Shown here piece by piece: positions 5,929 to 7,059 of a stretch of DNA of 7,059 bases. The notes beneath the pieces were generated by a model. That model had not been told where the DNA came from. It worked only from the letters and a program-made list of their open reading frames with translations, and searched no databases. The stretch covers positions 2,233 to 9,291 of the forward strand of contig DPMC01000103.1 of NCBI GenBank assembly GCA_003541675.1, given 5' to 3'. The translations under genes were made by a program, and so were the position numbers. This DNA comes from Acidimicrobiaceae bacterium (GTDB lineage: Bacteria; Actinomycetota; Acidimicrobiia; Acidimicrobiales; MedAcidi-G1). Every line of letters begins with the position of its first letter. The stretch's first letter is position 1.

Positions 5929-6714
5929 TCAGGCACCCAGTTCTCGCGACCGGGCGGCCGCCGCGGCGACTACATCGGCCACTAGGTCCCGGAATCCGGC
6001 CGCCTCAAAGACGGCCAGGCCGGCAGCCGTGGTGCCCCCCTTGGAGGTGACGTTCTCCCGCAGGATGGCCGGCGGATCGTCAGAGGCCTTGAGCAGTGTG
6101 GCCGCCCCCAGCAGGGTCTGTTCGGTGAGGGTGACGGCCACGTCGGCGGGCAGGCCCTCGGCGATGCCGGCGGCCATGAGAGCCTCGGCCAGCAGGAAAA
6201 CGTAGGCCGGGCCCGAGCCCGACAGCCCGGTGACAGCGTCGATCAGGACCTCCTCGACCATCACCACCTCACCGACCGCGCCGAGGATTCCGGCCGCCCA
6301 GTCCAGGTCCGCGGGGGTCGCCGCGTTACCCCCGGCCACCGCGGCCGCTCCCTGGCCGACGAGGGACGGGGTATTGGGCATGACCCGTATGACGGGCACC
6401 CCACTACCCAACGCCGCCTCCATGGCAGCCGTGGTGACACCGGCCGCAATGGACAGCACGCGGGGCACGCCCAATGCGGCTAGGCCAGCGCACACATCGG
6501 CTACCACATGAGGCTTGACGGCCACCAGGGTGTCGACCCCGGCAACGGCCGAATCACCGACCGAGACGCCGGGCAGAACATCGGCCAGTACAACCCGGCG
6601 GTCACCGTCGGGCTCGACGACGTGGAGTTGGTCAGCTGCCGCCCAACCGTCGGCCATCAGGCCACCCAGCAGGGCCTCGCCCATTTTCCCTCCGCCGATC
6701 ACCTGAAGTCTCAT
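5929..6714 (-). CDS. proC: Pyrroline-5-carboxylate reductase
   Basis: ProC reduces 1-pyrroline-5-carboxylate to L-proline with NAD(P)H, the last step of proline synthesis. From the ATG at 6714 the protein has 261 residues, close to the family norm. The N-terminal Rossmann fold opens MRLQVIGGGKMGEALLGGL, with the glycine-rich loop at residues 7-12. AVKPH (65-69) and RVMPNTPSLVGQG (110-122) follow. The ProC signature is in two blocks, AVTGLSGSGPAYVFLLAEAL (160-179) and RENVTSKGGTTAAGL (219-233). An in-frame GTG at 6747 would add 11 residues; it has TAGG 8 bases upstream and sits 9 bases after the MFS stop, so it is a real alternative. The downstream DUF62 gene starts 13 bases after, or 8 bases inside, the proC end, depending on its start. 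Together with the MFS gene they look co-transcribed. Confidence 0.97.
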   Translation of the reverse strand: MRLQVIGGGKMGEALLGGLMADGWAAADQLHVVEPDGDRRVVLADVLPGVSVGDSAVAGVDTLVAVKPHVVADVCAGLAALGVPRVLSIAAGVTTAAMEAALGSGVPVIRVMPNTPSLVGQGAAAVAGGNAATPADLDWAAGILGAVGEVVMVEEVLIDAVTGLSGSGPAYVFLLAEALMAAGIAEGLPADVAVTLTEQTLLGAATLLKASDDPPAILRENVTSKGGTTAAGLAVFEAAGFRDLVADVVAAAAARSRELGA

Positions 6715-6756
6715 GATCCGGGGTTCACCAGCCAGTCCGTCAGCCACGGAGCGAAC

Positions 6757-7059
6757 CTATCCGTTTCCGTCATACGAGGACCCAGGTCCGCCGGACAACA
6801 TCGGGCGGCCCGACGGCAGGATCCGGGATGAGGCGACGGCCACGGCAAGGCATCCGACGGTGATACCAGCCACCGTGAGGACGGTCTCAGTGGACCACAA
6901 CCCAAGGGTCACGCCGATCACCAGTGGCCCGGTGGTCTGACCCACCCGGAGGCCCCCGACCCACAACGCCATCAGCACACCGCGGAGGTGCTCGGGTGCC
7001 TGCTCGGCCACGTGGTCCTGAAGGGTGGGGATGGTGAAGCCCTCGGCCAGCCCATACAC
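6757..7059 (-). CDS. Major facilitator superfamily transporter, C-terminal part
   Basis: Only the last 100 codons lie in the window; the gene continues past the right edge. The segment contains GFTIPTLQDHVAEQAPEHLR, followed by a helix with LMALWVGGLRVGQTTGPLVI (visible residues about 29-48) and a final helix VLTVAGITVGCLAVAVASS. The P.LQ....E.AP...RG...ALWVG.LR.GQT.GP pattern is typical of MFS drug/metabolite efflux-type proteins near TM10-TM12. The short tail after the last helix is Ser/Gly-rich. The substrate cannot be told from this part. The gene ends 9 bases before the GTG alternative start of proC (42 bases before its ATG), so it probably heads the MFS-proC-DUF62-micro-protein unit. 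Confidence 0.85.
   Translation of the reverse strand: MYGLAEGFTIPTLQDHVAEQAPEHLRGVLMALWVGGLRVGQTTGPLVIGVTLGLWSTETVLTVAGITVGCLAVAVASSRILPSGRPMLSGGPGSSYDGNG

Overview
The window is high-GC, densely coded DNA from the chromosome of an actinobacterium. The strongest evidence is the gene order rex-hemA-hemC-hemD-hemB, with Rex ahead of the early heme genes, as in Streptomyces. Frequent GTG/TTG starts and 1-8 base overlaps or gaps between genes fit this. HemD is a free-standing protein, not fused to a uroporphyrinogen methyltransferase as in Streptomyces and Mycobacterium, so a deeper actinobacterial lineage such as Acidimicrobiia is possible; that placement is inference.

Left block (1-4083, all minus strand, transcribed right to left): rex (NADH-sensing repressor), a 164-base spacer holding a hairpin, hemA (glutamyl-tRNA reductase, TTG start), hemC (hydroxymethylbilane synthase), hemD (uroporphyrinogen-III synthase) and the first 68 codons of hemB (porphobilinogen synthase), cut by the window edge. 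These enzymes convert glutamyl-tRNA to uroporphyrinogen III; glutamate-1-semialdehyde aminomutase (HemL) is not in the window. An 18-base imperfect palindrome at 4101-4118 just upstream of rex matches the Rex operator pattern, so the block is probably an autoregulated redox-controlled heme operon.

Middle (4084-4910): a divergent gene on the plus strand encodes a 7-TM membrane protein of unknown function, whose 5' end lies next to the Rex operator.

Right block (4930-7059, minus strand, transcribed right to left): the C-terminal end of an MFS transporter, then proC (pyrroline-5-carboxylate reductase), a DUF62/SAM hydroxide adenosyltransferase family protein, and a 29-residue single-TM protein that starts on the last base of the preceding gene's stop codon and has a strong Shine-Dalgarno. 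Spacing suggests one transcription unit, ending tail-to-tail with the 7-TM gene.

The points most worth a second look are the Rex operator with a possible leaderless rex start, the translationally coupled micro-membrane protein, the Asp in place of the usual catalytic His in the DUF62 protein, and the unknown 7-TM gene sharing the Rex control region. I saw no tRNA, rRNA, CRISPR, IS element or phage genes.
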